Positions 50,524 to 59,055 of a DNA stretch of 64,000 nt are shown here, piece after piece. The stretch spans positions 5,350 to 69,349 of the forward strand of contig JAKIVX010000001.1 of the NCBI GenBank assembly GCA_022750335.1, read 5' to 3'. Made by a program: the position numbers and the translations under genes. Under the pieces are notes generated by a model, which saw nothing but the letters and a program-made list of their open reading frames with translations, did not search any database and was not told where the DNA came from. Source of the DNA: Thermoplasmata archaeon. GTDB taxonomy: Archaea > Thermoplasmatota > Thermoplasmata > Lutacidiplasmatales > UBA184. How positions within the stretch are numbered: the stretch's first letter is position 1; the number at the start of each line of letters is the position of its first letter.

Positions 50524-52737
50524 TCAGTCGGCTTCCGTGTCGGTCAATCCGGCATCCGAACCCACCCACTCTGCCACGTCCATGAACGGCAGCGAGTCCG
50601 GGGAAGCCCCCGAAATCGGGTAGGTGTCGTTGAGCAGGAAGAGGAAGGGGGCCCGGGCCGACATGCTGAAGTTGAAGTAGTCCCACATCGAAGGAGCATT
50701 GCAATCCCGGATGGTGATGCATCCGAGGCCCCACCGCTGCTCCATTAGCGAGAGGATCGAGTCGAAATCCCCGGAGGTGTGCACGATCAGCCCCTGGGGG
50801 GTGTACGGGCTGATCACAATGATCGGCACTCGGATCGACAGTCCGAGTGGATCGATCGACGGCGGTGCGACGTGGTCGTAAAACCCTCCATAATCGTCCC
50901 AGCTCACGATGATGGCCGTGGAATTCCAAAACGGAGAAGCCTCGACCGAATCGACAACCTCGCCAACGAACGCCTCCCCTTTCGTGACATTCGCCGGCGG
51001 GTGGTCCGAGAAGTTTCCTTGCGGGATGACCCACGAAATGTTGGGAAGCGCCCCGTTGTCGACGTCCGAGAAAAACTGCGTCCGTTGGACGAAGTGGGAA
51101 TTGTACCACGAAGTGTAGCTCTCCGCTCGACCGGCCAGAGGATTCCACAACGAGTACGCCGACCCGTTGCCCGGACCATCGTGAGGCGTGGGCTGGATGG
51201 CGTTCGTGTAGTTCGACAGTGGCCAGTCATAGTATTTCCACGAGACCCGGCCATTCGTTGCGTTGAGCAGGTCCTGTACTGACTCCGTGGCGTTCGCCTC
51301 GTTGAGGTAAGTGTGCAGTTGGGAGGTCGTGTCGGTCGCGAAAACGGTCTTGAAGTTCTGCGGCGGGGCCTGCCCCGCCAAAAGGTACCAATGATTGGGA
51401 AGCGAGTAGGACAGCGCCGACGAGAAGAAATTGTCACCGAGGCCGTACTGCTCAGCCAGGTCCCAGTACATCGGGATCGTCGTGCCGTTGTAATGGCCAA
51501 AGGTCTCGATCGAGTTACCCTCGGCGGCGTAAAACCCATTCATCGCCCCTCCGTTGATCGACGCGATGGTGGGATCGTATGTGTGGCCTATATCCGGGAG
51601 CGAGAGTTGGTGCAGGGTGTAGTTGTACGGGCGCACGCACCCAAGACCCGGGTTGGTGGGAGAGTACGGCACACAAGTTCCGGGGGGGATGCCATTCGCG
51701 GTGCTGTTACAATCGGGTCCCAGCACGAGGCAGTAGGTTCCGAAGTAGTTGTCGTACGCATGGTTCTCCATGAACACCACGACTACGTGCTGAATGCGAT
51801 TCGCCCCAGGAGGCGCCATGAATGGGGAGTAGACTATCCCCGTTGAGACATTGGCACCGACAATCTGCAGCCCACCGAACGCCGGGGTGCCAATGTACCC
51901 TCGGACGATTCCGAGAGCAAAATCGTAGGTTCCGTTGGGTTCGAGGAAGGTCACATTCAAGGGGGCCACCGAAGCCTGACGTGAGCCAGACAGATTCACG
52001 CTCCAGAGCGTACCGTTTGGAACGCCCGTCTCATTGAAGGTGACGGAGTAAGTTGCTGGCGGAACCCAGGGGGTTTTCGGCTTGAGCGAGAAACTCTCCA
52101 TGGACCACGCCGTAGAAGTCTTGGTTGTGCCGTTGATCCAGGTGTACCCGCTCGCGGAGGGGGTAAAACCGAAATCCGCTACGGTAAGGTTCGTCTTCAG
52201 GAAGGAGGACTTCTGGGAACCTAGCAGGAGGTCCGAGCCCTCCACTTTCACGGTGCATTGGTGGGCCCCCGCCCACCCGGAAAGCACGATGTCGCCCGGG
52301 TTGGCATAGACCCGGCCGCTGAAGTTATTGACCTGTGTAGAACTGAACTGGGAGGTTTGGGCCACCGGCGAGAGGGAGTCAAGCGGAGCCGCGGCCACCC
52401 CCGACACGTCAACGAACTCCACGGCCGCGTTCACCGTTTGACCCTTCGAGGCCGCGTGGACGGTTGCGGTTATCGTAACTGGCCCGCCCACCACATTGTT
52501 GGCCCAATACACGGCCTGCCCGACTTTTCCCGAACCGTCGACTTCCTGCGAATAGACCAATTGCCCGAACGAGTCTCCGAGGCTATCGGTAACGGACGTT
52601 ACCGTGTTCTTCGGGAGGAGACTGAGAAAGAGAACTATGGTGTCCCCAGCACTTGAGGTGAAAAACGGGGATGAATTCGAAACAGTCCCGGTTCCATGAA
52701 TCAGGAATGAGCCCTGAGAAAGGAACCCGGGCGACAA
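50524..52737 (-). CDS. Secreted phosphoesterase (phospholipase C / acid phosphatase family)
   Basis: Numbered from the only canonical start (TTG 52737), this 737-residue protein has a beta-sandwich domain (1-215), one ESGLP repeat (about 225-305), then a phosphoesterase domain. That domain has 'IQHVVVVFMENHAYDNYFGTY', 'LPNHWYLLAGQ', 'DNGALPNISWVIPQGNFSDHPP', 'AIIVSWDDYGGFYDHVAPP' and 'SIRVPIIVISPYTPQG', the hallmarks of AcpA/PLC enzymes. It probably releases phosphate from phosphomonoesters or phospholipids outside the cell. The frame continues upstream with a convincing signal peptide (HRGVSAIVAVLVVGLLILGG) but no ATG/GTG/TTG. An ACG at 52857 lies 6 bases after GGGAGG and may be the true start. 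Confidence 0.9.
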   Translation of the reverse strand: MSPGFLSQGSFLIHGTGTVSNSSPFFTSSAGDTIVLFLSLLPKNTVTSVTDSLGDSFGQLVYSQEVDGSGKVGQAVYWANNVVGGPVTITATVHAASKGQTVNAAVEFVDVSGVAAAPLDSLSPVAQTSQFSSTQVNNFSGRVYANPGDIVLSGWAGAHQCTVKVEGSDLLLGSQKSSFLKTNLTVADFGFTPSASGYTWINGTTKTSTAWSMESFSLKPKTPWVPPATYSVTFNETGVPNGTLWSVNLSGSRQASVAPLNVTFLEPNGTYDFALGIVRGYIGTPAFGGLQIVGANVSTGIVYSPFMAPPGANRIQHVVVVFMENHAYDNYFGTYCLVLGPDCNSTANGIPPGTCVPYSPTNPGLGCVRPYNYTLHQLSLPDIGHTYDPTIASINGGAMNGFYAAEGNSIETFGHYNGTTIPMYWDLAEQYGLGDNFFSSALSYSLPNHWYLLAGQAPPQNFKTVFATDTTSQLHTYLNEANATESVQDLLNATNGRVSWKYYDWPLSNYTNAIQPTPHDGPGNGSAYSLWNPLAGRAESYTSWYNSHFVQRTQFFSDVDNGALPNISWVIPQGNFSDHPPANVTKGEAFVGEVVDSVEASPFWNSTAIIVSWDDYGGFYDHVAPPSIDPLGLSIRVPIIVISPYTPQGLIVHTSGDFDSILSLMEQRWGLGCITIRDCNAPSMWDYFNFSMSARAPFLFLLNDTYPISGASPDSLPFMDVAEWVGSDAGLTDTEAD

Positions 52738-53251
52738 GAAATCAGAGGTCAGTCGGCTGGGCGCCGGCGTCCGCCCCGGAGCGCTGAATCCCAGACCCCC
52801 GAGAATCAGCAGGCCGACGACTAGAACTGCGACAATTGCCGAGACTCCTCGGTGCGTTTCCTTCCTCCCTCCTAGCGGACCAGGATCGGTCGGGTTTTCT
52901 CCTACCTGCCGGGAAGCACCCGGGGTATTTGCATGTGCCCTTCAAAGCGAAGGCGGAACGAGAATCCCATCGAGCCTCCGAGAGGAACTCTTGCCTCGAG
53001 GGCACTATGTGCGGGTGCCGCAGTGCTGGGGCGCACTCACTCGCCCCGAGCGGATTCGCGGCCATCTCTGTACAAACGAGATACATCTCCGAGGAGCCGG
53101 CGCCACCTCTTCTCGCTCGTATGACGAACTCCCAGGTCGCAAGCGTCGGCCCGGGTTCGCGGCTTCGGCGTATACTCCCTTTAAGGGCCTACCGACGTGT
53201 GGGCTGACCGTCGTATCTGATTGATGCGCGTACGACGAAGGGGGGCCGGCG
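52738..53251. other. Divergent intergenic region with cryptic signal-peptide frame
   Basis: 52738-52857 probably codes for the phosphoesterase signal peptide, with a GGAGGGAGG ribosome binding site just beyond on the minus strand. GCAAATACCCC (about 52923-52932) is a TATA candidate for that gene. GTATACTCCCTTTAAGGG (53169-53186) and GTATCTGA (53213-53220) are TATA candidates for the TIG protein. No other gene is seen. Confidence 0.5.
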
Positions 53252-56062
53252 ATGTTGGGCGATGACGGGGAGCGCCTCTCTGAGTCGACCGAGAAGTCGC
53301 CCGTAAAGTTGACGATGGGGTCGGGACTTCTCGAAAATAAATCGCGTCGGGAGGGGAAAATCCGCACCTTCCTGGTACTCGCGCTCGTCGCGATTTTAGT
53401 CGGGAGCTATGCCGCCGATTTACCCCCGAACGCGCGAGCAGGGATGCCAGCCGGACCCCCGGACGTCAAAAGTGCGGCGGGCGCACCCACCCCGCCCCCC
53501 CAGTTCAACTGCGTAGGCTACGGGGCATCTCTCATCGTCCTAGCTCCGTCGCCGGCTGCAGGACTCGCAGGCACCGTCTTCGAGCTCGAAGGCTCGGGCT
53601 ACTACAACCGGACCTCGGGTCCTCTTGGCAACTTCACGATATGGATGGCCAACTTTACGGGCGGGTCACTTCTCTATCTGACTTTCATCCCGGCGGGTGT
53701 TCCCGTTCATTTCTTCGTGAACGTCACAGTGCCGTCCATGAACACTACCACGCCGTTTCCGCCGGGGCCCTATGAATTCTGGTCCCTGGAGAACTACACG
53801 ACCAATTCGACCTGCGCGAACTATCCGTTCACCCTGGCGGGAGTTCCACCCCCGTCGATCGGGTGTCTGTCGTGGTCAGCACAGCTCAACGTGACCTCTC
53901 CGTCTCCCGCAAGCGGCGCGGCGGGTTCGAACGTCACATTGCAGGGCCGGGGATTCTCCTACCAGGGGAGCACTTCCATTTACTGGGCGGACCTCGATGG
54001 TTCATCTACGGTTTTGATAGGAACGGCGGGGGCCAGTGATCCGAACGGCTGGTTCAACCTGACCGCCGAGGTCCCCACCACGGGGTACGCTCCTGGCACC
54101 TACGCGTTTTGGGGTGTCGACGGTGACGCCGATTGCGCGGGGGCGGAGTACGTCTTGACGGGGAGCAACGAACCCATTCTCACCTTGGACCCGACCTCGG
54201 GCCTCCCCGGAACCGTCGTGGCGGCGACTGGCATCAATTTTGCGATGAATTCGCAGATCACCTTCACGTTCGACGGCGGGGCCGTTCCTTCGACCTGCAC
54301 AGCGAACGGGACCGGAAGCTTTCCGGGGGCGACCGGCACGCCGTGTACGTTCTCGGTCCCCACGGTTCAGGAAGGGGAGGACGGGGGACAAAATGTGGTC
54401 GCAACGGATTCGTTTTCGAACACGGCGTCTGCGTCCTTCTCCGTGTCGACCTGGTTGCTGATCACGAGTACGCCCACGACGGGGGCGGTGGGTACGCCCG
54501 TGACCGTGGTGGGCTCGGGTTGGCCGGCGGGCGAGACGATCAGCCATGTCGTGTTCGGGGTTAGCCTCATAGGGACCGCCGCCGAGGTCTCTTGTACGGG
54601 CGGAACCCCCGTGGTCAATCTGTCCGGGGGATGGAGCTGCAGTTTCTCGGTGCCTCCGATCCACCCGGGGACGTATTGGGTGATCGCGGTAGACTCGGCC
54701 GGACTCCAGTTTTCGAACAACACGTTCACCGTATCCGGGTTGACGATCACGAGTACTCCCTTGATCGGGCCGGCAGGAGCGCCGGTGACCGTAAACGGGA
54801 CGGGGTGGATTCCGGAGGACTCGGTCAAAATCGGAATGGGACCGGTAGGGATCTCCGGGGGTATCGGGACAAGCGTTGGATTCACGACGGTGAACGCGAC
54901 TGGAGGGTTCACGTTCAGCTTCACCGTCCCGACCCTAGGGGCGGGTGCGTACTGGGCGCTTGCCTATGACACGACCCAGAACCCCGACGGAGGTCCGGGG
55001 ACGATCGTCAACTCGACGAACTCGTTCACGGTGATCGCAGGTCTGACGATCACGAACCCGATCACGACTGGTGGGGCGGGAACGCCACTGAATGTCGTGG
55101 GCACGGGGTGGACGGAAGGGGAAACGATCAGCCACATCGTGTTCGGAGTGAGCCTCATAGGAACCTCCGTCGAGGTGTACTGCGCCGGGGGGAGTCCCGT
55201 TGTCGATGCCCTCGGGGGTTGGAGCTGCAGTTTCTCGGTACCCGCTATCCATCCGGGTTCGTATTGGGTGTTCGTGGTCGACACGTCCGGACTCACGTTT
55301 TCGACCAACACGTTCACCGTATCGGGGTTGACGATCACGAGTACGCCGACGACGGGGCCGGTGGGAACACAAGTGACGGTCGCCGGGACGGGGTGGACTC
55401 CAGGAGACAATGTCGCGATCGGAATGGGACCCGTGGGGATCCTTGGGATTGTCTGGTCGGGCCAAACGTCCACGACCGCAAGTGCGACGGGGGGGTTCAC
55501 ATCGACCTTTACCATCCCCGACGTCGGCGGGGGAGCCTACTGGGCGCTTGCCTATGACTCGAGCCAAAACCCCGTCTTAGGTCTGGGGACCATTATTGTG
55601 AACTCAACGAATTCGTTCACGGTGACCGGCTCGCTGGAGATTACCAGTACGCCCACGAGCGGACCGATTGGCACCTCGGTGACCGTGATGGGCACGGGGT
55701 GGCCGGTGGGCGGATCGATTAGCGAGGTCGTGTTCGGGGTTAGCCTCTTGGGGATATCTGTGGAGGTCTCTTGCGCGGGGGGAAGCCCGACGGTCAACGG
55801 AACCGGGGGGTGGAGTTGCACTTTCCCCGTGCCTTCCATCCAGTTGGGGACATACTGGGTGATAGCGGTCACCGCGGCCGGACTCCAGTTTTCGACAAAC
55901 ACGTTTACCGTAACCCCACCGCCCTCCACGGGAGGCTCGGGGTCGGTGTTCGGAATCCCGATCCTCGACCTCGGGGTACTCGGAGTCGCGGCTGTCCTGG
56001 TGGCAGGTGGGGCCGCGGCCGTCGCCGCGCGCGGCCGAGGGAAGACCCCTCCCGTTCCTTAG
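53252..56062 (+). CDS. Membrane-anchored TIG/IPT-repeat surface protein
   Basis: This 936-residue exported protein has a hydrophobic segment (about 38-56, 'TFLVLALVAILVGSYAA'), two distinct Cys-bearing beta domains ('FNCVGYGASLIVLAPSPAAGLAGTVFELEGSGY', 'IGCLSWSAQLNVTSPSP'), one TIG-like domain, and five further modules alternating between types A and B. Each module starts 'ITSTPTTGxxGTxVTVxGTGW', an IPT/TIG-like Ig fold. A C-terminal helix 'LGVLGVAAVLVAGGAAAVAA' and a basic tail end the protein. It is probably a surface adhesin or scaffold. ATG 53252 is the likely start; an ATG at 53224 is out of frame. Confidence 0.85.
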   Translation: MLGDDGERLSESTEKSPVKLTMGSGLLENKSRREGKIRTFLVLALVAILVGSYAADLPPNARAGMPAGPPDVKSAAGAPTPPPQFNCVGYGASLIVLAPSPAAGLAGTVFELEGSGYYNRTSGPLGNFTIWMANFTGGSLLYLTFIPAGVPVHFFVNVTVPSMNTTTPFPPGPYEFWSLENYTTNSTCANYPFTLAGVPPPSIGCLSWSAQLNVTSPSPASGAAGSNVTLQGRGFSYQGSTSIYWADLDGSSTVLIGTAGASDPNGWFNLTAEVPTTGYAPGTYAFWGVDGDADCAGAEYVLTGSNEPILTLDPTSGLPGTVVAATGINFAMNSQITFTFDGGAVPSTCTANGTGSFPGATGTPCTFSVPTVQEGEDGGQNVVATDSFSNTASASFSVSTWLLITSTPTTGAVGTPVTVVGSGWPAGETISHVVFGVSLIGTAAEVSCTGGTPVVNLSGGWSCSFSVPPIHPGTYWVIAVDSAGLQFSNNTFTVSGLTITSTPLIGPAGAPVTVNGTGWIPEDSVKIGMGPVGISGGIGTSVGFTTVNATGGFTFSFTVPTLGAGAYWALAYDTTQNPDGGPGTIVNSTNSFTVIAGLTITNPITTGGAGTPLNVVGTGWTEGETISHIVFGVSLIGTSVEVYCAGGSPVVDALGGWSCSFSVPAIHPGSYWVFVVDTSGLTFSTNTFTVSGLTITSTPTTGPVGTQVTVAGTGWTPGDNVAIGMGPVGILGIVWSGQTSTTASATGGFTSTFTIPDVGGGAYWALAYDSSQNPVLGLGTIIVNSTNSFTVTGSLEITSTPTSGPIGTSVTVMGTGWPVGGSISEVVFGVSLLGISVEVSCAGGSPTVNGTGGWSCTFPVPSIQLGTYWVIAVTAAGLQFSTNTFTVTPPPSTGGSGSVFGIPILDLGVLGVAAVLVAGGAAAVAARGRGKTPPVP
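54460..55920 (+). repeat. Alternating A-B-A-B-A ~290-bp repeats in TIG protein
   Basis: Units begin near 54460 (A), 54753 (B), 55048 (A), 55331 (B) and 55636 (A). A units share 'ISHVVFGVSLIGT...GGWSCSFSVPxIHPGTYWV'; B units share 'IGMGPVGI...GAYWALAYDTTQNP'. A matches A, and B matches B, better than A matches B, so the AB pair of about 590 bases was the unit of duplication. Confidence 0.8.
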
Positions 56063-56147
56063 AGGCAACCCCGGACCATTGTGGGTAGGGTCCAAGCGGG
56101 TAGCATGAACGGGACCGGTCCCCCGTAGCGCCTCAGCCGGGAGGGAT

Positions 56148-56220
56148 TAGCCCCGAGCGGATTCGAACCGCTGTCGCCGGCTCCAAAGGCCAGCATGCTT
56201 GGCCACTACACCACGGGGCT
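56148..56220 (-). tRNA. tRNA-Gln (anticodon TTG)
   Basis: The minus strand folds as a cloverleaf: acceptor AGCCCCG/CGGGGCT with discriminator A, anticodon stem CTGGC/GCCGG around loop CTTTGGA (anticodon TTG, reading CAA/CAG), and T arm AGCGG-TTCGAAT-CCGCT. CCA is not encoded, as usual in many archaea. There is no intron. Confidence 0.95.
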
Positions 56221-56244
56221 ATCGTCCGTGCCACCAGCGGACGA

Positions 56245-56251
56245 TGCTAAA
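56245..56251 (-). promoter_or_regulatory. TATA box for tRNA-Gln
   Basis: TTTAGCA on the minus strand is centred 28 bases before the first base of the mature tRNA. Confidence 0.55.
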
Positions 56252-56403
56252 GAGTCTATGACACACACCAGCTGGAATCGGGAGGGCGGCCGGAGGGGGC
56301 CGCTGTTCGACAGAGCCGCTGCCACGGTGCGAGGATCCTGCGCTCCGCGCCCTCTCGAACTGCGGTCGGTTTCGCTATCTCCCCCACACAACTGCGGAGG
56401 GCC

Positions 56404-57855
56404 ATGCGACGCACCAAGATTCTCGCCACCGTAGGGCCGTCTACCGGGTCCTCTGAAGGGCTGGGAGGCCTCCTACGTGCGGGCGTCGACGGACTCCGGT
56501 TGAACTTGGCCCACGGGACCTCCGAGCAACATCGGGCGACGCTTCGCGCGATGCACGCCGCATCCCGACAGGCCGGCCGCGAAGTGGCCATCGTCGCGGA
56601 TGTCCCTGGACCCAAGATCCGCATCGGCCCCCTCGTCGGAGAGGAGGTCATCCTCGCCGTGGACCAAACTTGGACTCTGGATGGGGAGGCGGCGCCCGGC
56701 GATGCGCGTCGGGTCCGCCTCGAGGTTCCAAGCCTAAAAGGTGTGGCCAAGGTCGATGATCCCCTCCTCCTGGGAGACGGCAGCGTTGAACTCCGGGTGA
56801 CCGCCGTCCGACCGACTTCGTTCGACGCACGGGTGCTGAGCGGGGGTCGGGTGCGCTCGCAGACCGGAGCCTACCTTCCACGCGCCCGCACGAACACCGC
56901 GGCGTTCTCGGCCGAGGACCGGAGGATGGCGGAGGTGGCCCTCGCCGAAGGGATCGACTATCTTTCCCTCTCGTTCGTCCGGGACTCGGTCGACCTCGTG
57001 GCCGCACGTCGGTGGCTCGACAAGCAACCAGAGGGGGCAGAGGTGGGACTCATCGCCAAGATCGAACGAGCCGAGGCGTTGAAGTCGATCGACGGGATCC
57101 TCAAGGATTCAGACGGCATCATGGTGGCACGAGGCGACCTCGGGATCGAGGTACCCCTCGAACGACTCGCCCTCGAGCAGAAGGACCTCGTGGCGCGCGC
57201 CAATGGGGCCGGACGGTTCGTCATCGTCGCCACGCAGGTACTCCTCAGCATGGTCGAGAGTCCGCGGCCGACCCGGGCGGAGGCGACGGATGTGGCGAAC
57301 GCGGTGCTGGACGGCGCCGATGCGGTCATGCTGAGCGAAGAAACAGCGATCGGTCGGTACCCGAACGAAGCGGTCGGATGGCTCGATCGGATCATGAGGG
57401 CCACCGAACCCTCCTTCGATCCCCGAAGGACTCGGGACCTGATCCGCGGTTTTCCCCCCGACCCGGCAACGCTTCCCGAACGCTCGGTCGCCGCGGCCGC
57501 GGTCGCACTCGCCGAAGGGGTTCGGGCGAGCGCGATCGTCACCCCGACGCACAGCGGACGAACCGCGCGTCTGATCGCGGCCCTTCGGCCGGGTTGCCCC
57601 GTCGTGGCGCTCGCCCGACGATCGGCCGTCCGGCGCAAACTCGCCCTCATCCGCGGGGTCGATGCACGTCCCTCCCCGACCCAGGGAAAGATCATGGACC
57701 TTCGCCACCAGGCCATTGACCTCGCACGGACCTCCGGCCTCGCGAAGCTGGGCCCCATCGTCCTTACGTTGGGATTCCCCGTGGACGGTCGTCCCACCAA
57801 CCTGGTCACGCTGGTCGATCCGTCTGAGGTCGCGGAAGGACCGACTCCCCGATAG
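56404..57855 (+). CDS. pyk: Pyruvate kinase
   Basis: This 483-residue glycolytic enzyme converts PEP and ADP to pyruvate and ATP. It begins 'MRRTKILATVGPSTGS' and shows 'GVDGLRLNLAHGTSEQH' (usual NFSHG, here NLAHG), 'ADVPGPKIRIG', 'LSFVRDSVDLV', 'GLIAKIERAEAL' (catalytic Lys), 'GIMVARGDLGIEVPLERL' (Mg ligands), 'IVATQVLLSMVESPRPTRAEATDVANAVLDGADAVMLSEETAIG', and a C-terminal domain ending in the standard fold. ATG 56404 has GGAGG 5 bases upstream and CTATCTCC about 28 bases upstream. The 3' end overlaps the convergent MFS gene by 50 bases. Confidence 0.95.
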   Translation: MRRTKILATVGPSTGSSEGLGGLLRAGVDGLRLNLAHGTSEQHRATLRAMHAASRQAGREVAIVADVPGPKIRIGPLVGEEVILAVDQTWTLDGEAAPGDARRVRLEVPSLKGVAKVDDPLLLGDGSVELRVTAVRPTSFDARVLSGGRVRSQTGAYLPRARTNTAAFSAEDRRMAEVALAEGIDYLSLSFVRDSVDLVAARRWLDKQPEGAEVGLIAKIERAEALKSIDGILKDSDGIMVARGDLGIEVPLERLALEQKDLVARANGAGRFVIVATQVLLSMVESPRPTRAEATDVANAVLDGADAVMLSEETAIGRYPNEAVGWLDRIMRATEPSFDPRRTRDLIRGFPPDPATLPERSVAAAAVALAEGVRASAIVTPTHSGRTARLIAALRPGCPVVALARRSAVRRKLALIRGVDARPSPTQGKIMDLRHQAIDLARTSGLAKLGPIVLTLGFPVDGRPTNLVTLVDPSEVAEGPTPR

Positions 57856-58963
57856 CCCCCGCGGGACCGGTCGTCGGCCGGTGGCCGGTCACGAAGTAGA
57901 GCAGAGGGAGGGTGGCCAGCCCTACGGTACCGGCAAAGAACCAGGCGTCCGTGTAGCCATCGTAGGCCGCGATGTACGCGAACGCGATCGCGAGACCGCT
58001 GCCCACGAAGATCTGGACCGCGTTCACGAGAGCGAGCCCGAGTGAGAGCCCTTCGACCGAGGTCTCGGGCAGGTAGGTGGGGAGCAGGTAGAGGACGGCG
58101 AACGTCGCTCCGGCGAGAACCCCCAGAAGGACGAACAGGGGTACGAGAAGGACGAGCGATGCGAACGGGATCAGGAAGGTCTCGACCGCCGCACACGCCC
58201 CGAAACCGGCCAGGATCCAGCGCATGTCCAATCGCCGTTCTCCGAGCCAACCGCCGAGCGGACCCCCGACGATCTCGAGGGCGATCATGAGGGTCGGGAG
58301 GCCCGCGGCCACACCGAGGCTCCACGACGGGTGGACCGAGTGGGCGTACTGCACGAAGTACTGGGCCGCGACGTAGAAGACGGTCCAGAGGCCGATGAAG
58401 GAGAGGGCCAGGGCCCAGAGATCCCGCGAGCGGAGGATGGGCCGGCTCGCTGCCCACAGCTCCCGCAGGGTCCGATCCCCTCGGAGCGACTCGGTCTTCG
58501 GGAGCACGAACGGAGCGAGGGCGGTCGCGAGCAGCAGTCCGATGCCCCCCAGGGCGAGCGCCCAACCCCATCCCCACGCCTCGCCGATGAAGGCTCCGGC
58601 GAACAGACCGATCCCCGACCCGACGTTAAATCCGGCATTGTAGATCCCCACGACCGGGCCGCGCGTGCCGACCGGATAATACGAGGTGATCAGGGCGAGT
58701 GCCGGCGCAAAGAAGAACGCCGCCCCGGCGCCCGCGCCGAATCGGAGGGCCGCGAGGACCATCCAATTGGGCGAGAAGGCGGAGGCGAGCGAGAAGAGGC
58801 CCATGACGGCCAGAGCCGCGATCGAAACGGTCCGGTTCCCCCATCGGAGGGCGGCCAGCCCCGCCGGGATCTGGAAGATTCCTGCGCCCGCGAGGAACGC
58901 CCCGAGAACGATCCCGAGTTCGGGAGTGGTCGCCCCCAGCGCGCTACCCAAGAGAGGAAGCAC
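57806..58963 (-). CDS. MFS transporter (start probably upstream at CTG 59059)
   Basis: Numbered from the only canonical start (GTG 58963), this 385-residue carrier has 11-12 helices, with 'GLAALRWGNRTVSIAALAVMGL' (motif A-like), 'GIYNAGFNVGSGIGLFAGAFIGEAWGWGWALALGG' and a mid-protein cytosolic loop. That start cuts off TM1. The frame upstream reads 'RRKAASALFLARSVYAFNWYNVGAV', a normal MFS TM1, and leads to CTG 59059. That CTG overlaps the TGA of the MBL gene as CTGA, with GAGG 4 bases before it. The true protein is probably 417 residues. It is the last gene of a four-gene operon; substrate unknown. Confidence 0.87.
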   Translation of the reverse strand: MLPLLGSALGATTPELGIVLGAFLAGAGIFQIPAGLAALRWGNRTVSIAALAVMGLFSLASAFSPNWMVLAALRFGAGAGAAFFFAPALALITSYYPVGTRGPVVGIYNAGFNVGSGIGLFAGAFIGEAWGWGWALALGGIGLLLATALAPFVLPKTESLRGDRTLRELWAASRPILRSRDLWALALSFIGLWTVFYVAAQYFVQYAHSVHPSWSLGVAAGLPTLMIALEIVGGPLGGWLGERRLDMRWILAGFGACAAVETFLIPFASLVLLVPLFVLLGVLAGATFAVLYLLPTYLPETSVEGLSLGLALVNAVQIFVGSGLAIAFAYIAAYDGYTDAWFFAGTVGLATLPLLYFVTGHRPTTGPAGAIGESVLPRPQTDRPA

Positions 58964-59055
58964 GGCGCCGACGTTGTACCAATTGAAGGCGTAAACGGAA
59001 CGGGCGAGGAAGAGCGCGGAAGCGGCTTTCCGCCGGGTCGGAGGCGAAAGCGCGC

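Noticed and set aside
52742-53086. 114-aa minus ORF upstream of the phosphoesterase
   Set aside because: It is in a different frame from the signal peptide encoded there and shows only Arg/Ser-rich shadow composition.
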